From contig JAJEET010000063.1 in NCBI GenBank assembly GCA_022820835.1, positions 23,092 to 87,091 on the forward strand: a DNA stretch of 64,000 bases, written 5' to 3'. A model generated the notes under the pieces. It was not told the origin of the DNA and made no database searches. It worked only from the letters and a program-made list of their open reading frames with translations. Position 1 is the stretch's first letter; each line of letters opens with the position of its first letter. The position numbers were made by a program, and so were the translations under genes. The stretch is from Candidatus Poribacteria bacterium. GTDB lineage: Bacteria; Poribacteria; WGA-4E; WGA-3G. This document shows, piece after piece, positions 61,626 through 64,000 of this stretch.

Positions 61626-63059
61626 TTAAAACACAGAATTCTGTGCGGGTGTGAGCATAAGCGATGGCAGAATACCGATGAGTAGTACACCAATCGCTGC
61701 GATAATCAATCCGACGACCAAAGTCGAAGCGTAGGGGCTAAACTCCAACTCCTCTTCTGGTTCACGCATATACATCGTTACGACGACACGTAGGTAGTAG
61801 AACGCTGAGATTGCGGTATTGACAGCACCGATGATAACAAGCCAGATATGTCCTGCCCCAACTGCAGCCTTGAAGATATAGAATTTTCCGACAAACCCGG
61901 CAGTCGGTGGAAAACCCGCAAGCGATAGAAGCATTACGGACATAAATATAGCGAGTAACGGTTTTCGGTTTCCGAGGCCTGCGTAATCCGAGATCATCAG
62001 GCTCTCGCCATCCTCTGTTTTTGCCAATATAATTGCCCCGAATGCACCGATATTCATCACACAATAGATCAGTAGATACAGCATTGCACTGGAGATGCCG
62101 TCGTTATTTGCTGCTGCTAAACCTATGAGTACATAACCCGCATGTGCGATACTCGAATACGCGAGCATCCGTTTGATGTTCGTCTGCGCGATTGCAATGA
62201 CATTTCCGACCGTCATTGTCAGCATTGCCAACAAGATAAGCACACCGCTCCATTCTCCTTGCAGGTTGGGTAACGCTTCCATGAAAATTCTGAGAAACGC
62301 TGCGAAGCCAGCAGCCTTTGGGCCTGCGGAGATAAAAGCTGCTATGGTTGTCGGTGCGCCTTCGTAAACATCCGGTGCCCACTGATGGAATGGAACAATA
62401 GCGACTTTAAACCCGAACCCAACGACCAGCAGGAACATCCCTGCTAAAAGTAATGGGGACGTGCTTTCTGCTGTTATTTTTTCTGCGATTGCGGGGATAC
62501 TCGTTGTCCCGGCACCACCGTAAATCAGCGCGATTCCGTAGAGGAAGAATGCGCTCGCGAATGCACCGAGCAATAGGTATTTCATCCCGGCTTCGCTTGA
62601 AGCGGGATTGTCTCTGAAATAACCAGCCAAGACATACAGCGATAACGACATGAGTTCCAAACCGAGAAAGACAATAATCAACTCATTGCCAGCAGCCATC
62701 AACATCATGCCGAGTGTTGCAAGCAGGATAAGTAGATAGTAAGGTCCCTGCTTCTTGTCCCCTCTGCCGAGGTAACTCATCGAAAACAACACGACCAGAA
62801 TTGTTGAGACGAGGAAGATCATGTTGAAAAAAAGAGAGAAGTTATCTACTTTGAACATTTCATTGAACTGGGTACCGACAGTGCCAGCCAGATGCATCTG
62901 GATGGAAACCCATAGGGCAATCGCGGCACCAACAATCGTCATCCATCCGAGCACCGTTTTTGAGATCGAATCAAAAAGGTCGAAGACGAGGACGATGAGC
63001 AGCGTTAAAACGATAACCAGTTCTGGCATCAGTAATTGCCAGTTAATCTCTATTGGCAT
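61626..63059 (-). CDS. nuoN: NADH-quinone oxidoreductase subunit N
   Basis: A 477-aa integral membrane subunit of complex I, with about 14 hydrophobic segments and the usual length. NuoN-type markers are ELVIVLTLLIVLVFDLF at the start, SSEAGMKYLLLGAFASAFFL with the conserved ALLL-like Lys, FGFKVAIVPFHQWAPDVYEG with the proton-path Lys and His, and IKRMLAYSSIAHAGYVLIG. The Lys and Glu residues in these helices form part of the proton channel. It is normally the last gene of the nuo operon. Here the upstream gene is a Na+/H+ antiporter-like protein and no other nuo gene is seen. Confidence 0.97.
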   Translation of the reverse strand: MPIEINWQLLMPELVIVLTLLIVLVFDLFDSISKTVLGWMTIVGAAIALWVSIQMHLAGTVGTQFNEMFKVDNFSLFFNMIFLVSTILVVLFSMSYLGRGDKKQGPYYLLILLATLGMMLMAAGNELIIVFLGLELMSLSLYVLAGYFRDNPASSEAGMKYLLLGAFASAFFLYGIALIYGGAGTTSIPAIAEKITAESTSPLLLAGMFLLVVGFGFKVAIVPFHQWAPDVYEGAPTTIAAFISAGPKAAGFAAFLRIFMEALPNLQGEWSGVLILLAMLTMTVGNVIAIAQTNIKRMLAYSSIAHAGYVLIGLAAANNDGISSAMLYLLIYCVMNIGAFGAIILAKTEDGESLMISDYAGLGNRKPLLAIFMSVMLLSLAGFPPTAGFVGKFYIFKAAVGAGHIWLVIIGAVNTAISAFYYLRVVVTMYMREPEEELEFSPYASTLVVGLIIAAIGVLLIGILPSLMLTPAQNSVF

Positions 63060-63079
63060 TCAAAATCTCCATTTTTAAG

Positions 63080-63219
63080 AGTTGTCAGCCGTCAGTTGTC
63101 AGTTATCGGCTAAGAGGTTGCCTGTAATAATTCACCTTTTGCTGTAACATTCGGAGTGTGGGTAAGTTGTTACGAGCGCAACTCTTCACTGAAAATTGAA
63201 AGTCGATAACTGATAACCA
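63080..63219. repeat. Palindromic spacer element, copy 3
   Basis: GTCAGTTATCGGCTAAGAGG and CCTGTAATAATTCAC on the left, and GTTGTTACGAGCGCAACTCT and GATAACTGATAACCA on the right, match the copies at 60371 and 61484. It fills the spacer between the antiporter gene and nuoN. Confidence 0.75.
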
Positions 63220-64000
63220 CTATAGGAACACAAACGTCACAATCACAAAGAGCGGGAACAAGATCGCTACCGACCAAAGCATGTACCCGAAAAAACTTGG
63301 CATGCGGATACCGCTTTGCTCCGCGATTGCTTTCACCATGAAGTTCGGTGCGTTGCCGATATAGGTATTCGCACCCATAAACACCGCTCCGACGGAGATC
63401 GCCGTTAACAGGTCAACAAAGGTTTTATGGCTCTGAGGTAACGCTTCCACTGGTGTTGACAAAATTCCTGGCACCAAACCTTCGGCCAGCTCCAGCTTCC
63501 CAAGTGCGGTATTGAAGAACGTCAAATATGTTGGCGCGTTGTCCAAGAAACTGGACAAAATACCGGTAATCCAGAAATAATGATAGGGTTGTTGCATAGC
63601 ACCGATTAAGCCCGCGAGGGCACCTTCATCCCCTGCTTTCAGAATCGCTAGTGCTGGAATGATTGTCATAAAAATTCCGGCGAAAACTTTTGCGACTTCT
63701 TCAATCGGCTCCCATGAAAATTCGTTGGACTTACGTAATTCACCGCTAAATGGCGTATATTTCAGGGACAACAATCCCATAGCAACAATCATTAATTCAC
63801 GAGCAATATTTTGCCAATATACATGAACACCGAGAATGTTAACTTCTCCCCACTTGAAAGTTCCACTCATTAAAACGGCAGCGATGATACCGAATAAGAA
63901 AACGAGGTTGAAAAGTCCCTCTACGCGAACAGGTTCATTGGTTCCGTCATCTGGTACGACGCCGCCTTCCCGTTTAAACATCAGTGTGTCTATTACAAAG
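63220..64000 (-). CDS. Na+/H+ antiporter (NhaD/citrate-transporter-like), 5' end outside window
   Basis: At least 253 residues of a polytopic protein. The reading frame is open to the window edge (F-V-I-D-T-L precedes MFKREGG), so the ATG at 63981 is probably internal and the N-terminal half is missing. The C-terminal half has ISSFLDNAPTYLTFFNTALG-type LDNAPTYLTF and MGANTYIGNAPNFMVKAIA, both characteristic of the ion-transporter superfamily that contains NhaD. It would exchange Na+ for H+ across the inner membrane. About six hydrophobic segments are visible. The downstream gene is nuoN, after a palindromic element. Confidence 0.9.
   Translation of the reverse strand, partial: FVIDTLMFKREGGVVPDDGTNEPVRVEGLFNLVFLFGIIAAVLMSGTFKWGEVNILGVHVYWQNIARELMIVAMGLLSLKYTPFSGELRKSNEFSWEPIEEVAKVFAGIFMTIIPALAILKAGDEGALAGLIGAMQQPYHYFWITGILSSFLDNAPTYLTFFNTALGKLELAEGLVPGILSTPVEALPQSHKTFVDLLTAISVGAVFMGANTYIGNAPNFMVKAIAEQSGIRMPSFFGYMLWSVAILFPLFVIVTFVFL

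Noticed and set aside
60371..63219. CRISPR array
   Set aside because: The three similar spacers are about 1.1-1.6 kb apart with genes in between, are internally palindromic, and there are no regular short repeats or cas genes.

Overview
The window looks like a contig from an uncultured diderm bacterium, most plausibly a Candidatus Poribacteria-type marine or sponge-associated lineage. This placement is an inference from gene content: very large exported TPR proteins, two PhyH-type dioxygenases, two copies of a large DUF6785-like membrane protein, a sulfatase, enolase-superfamily and Gfo/Idh/MocA enzymes, and many short dispersed repeats. Heptosyltransferase-like GT9 enzymes and a lipoprotein amidase fit a diderm envelope. 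No rRNA, phage, transposase or CRISPR array is visible.

Region 1 (1-20328) holds three tandem paralogs of giant TPR proteins on the + strand. The first is cut by the window edge and carries a LamG-type domain inserted between TPRs. The second has an intact signal peptide but lacks the C-terminal third. The third (2899 aa) is complete. Region 2 (20329-31951) starts with 780 bp of dispersed repeats and a near-consensus promoter. It continues with a coiled-coil membrane protein, MoxR ATPase, DUF58 protein and BatA-like VWA protein. A GDPD-type membrane protein, a second copy of the repeat, a VWA/amidotransferase-like membrane protein and a secreted beta-helix protein follow.

Region 3 (31952-43839) is a catabolic and envelope block. 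It contains a PhyH dioxygenase, an unrecognised 271-aa protein, a rhamnonate dehydratase-like enolase, a DUF6785-like membrane protein, a sulfatase and a toxin-antitoxin-like pair. A GHL10-type glycoside hydrolase translationally coupled to a lipoprotein amidase and a second PhyH protein complete it. Region 4 (43840-52214) contains tRNA-Val and tRNA-Asp behind a strong promoter, a small TPR protein, serS, an AT-rich restriction-modification pair, bioB and pyrK, a metallophosphoesterase and a STAS protein.

Region 5 (52215-64000) contains the second DUF6785-like protein, a three-gene glycosyltransferase operon with 4-bp overlaps (GT9-GT1-GT9), a RipA-like membrane protein coupled to copA, an oxidoreductase, nuoN and a 5'-truncated Na+/H+ antiporter. 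The three successive spacers among the last four genes each hold a copy of one palindromic element.

The strongest candidates for something undescribed are the giant TPR family, with its LamG insertion and its position next to the MoxR/VWA operon, and the three families of small inverted-repeat elements. Functions are family-level calls made by eye; no database search was run.
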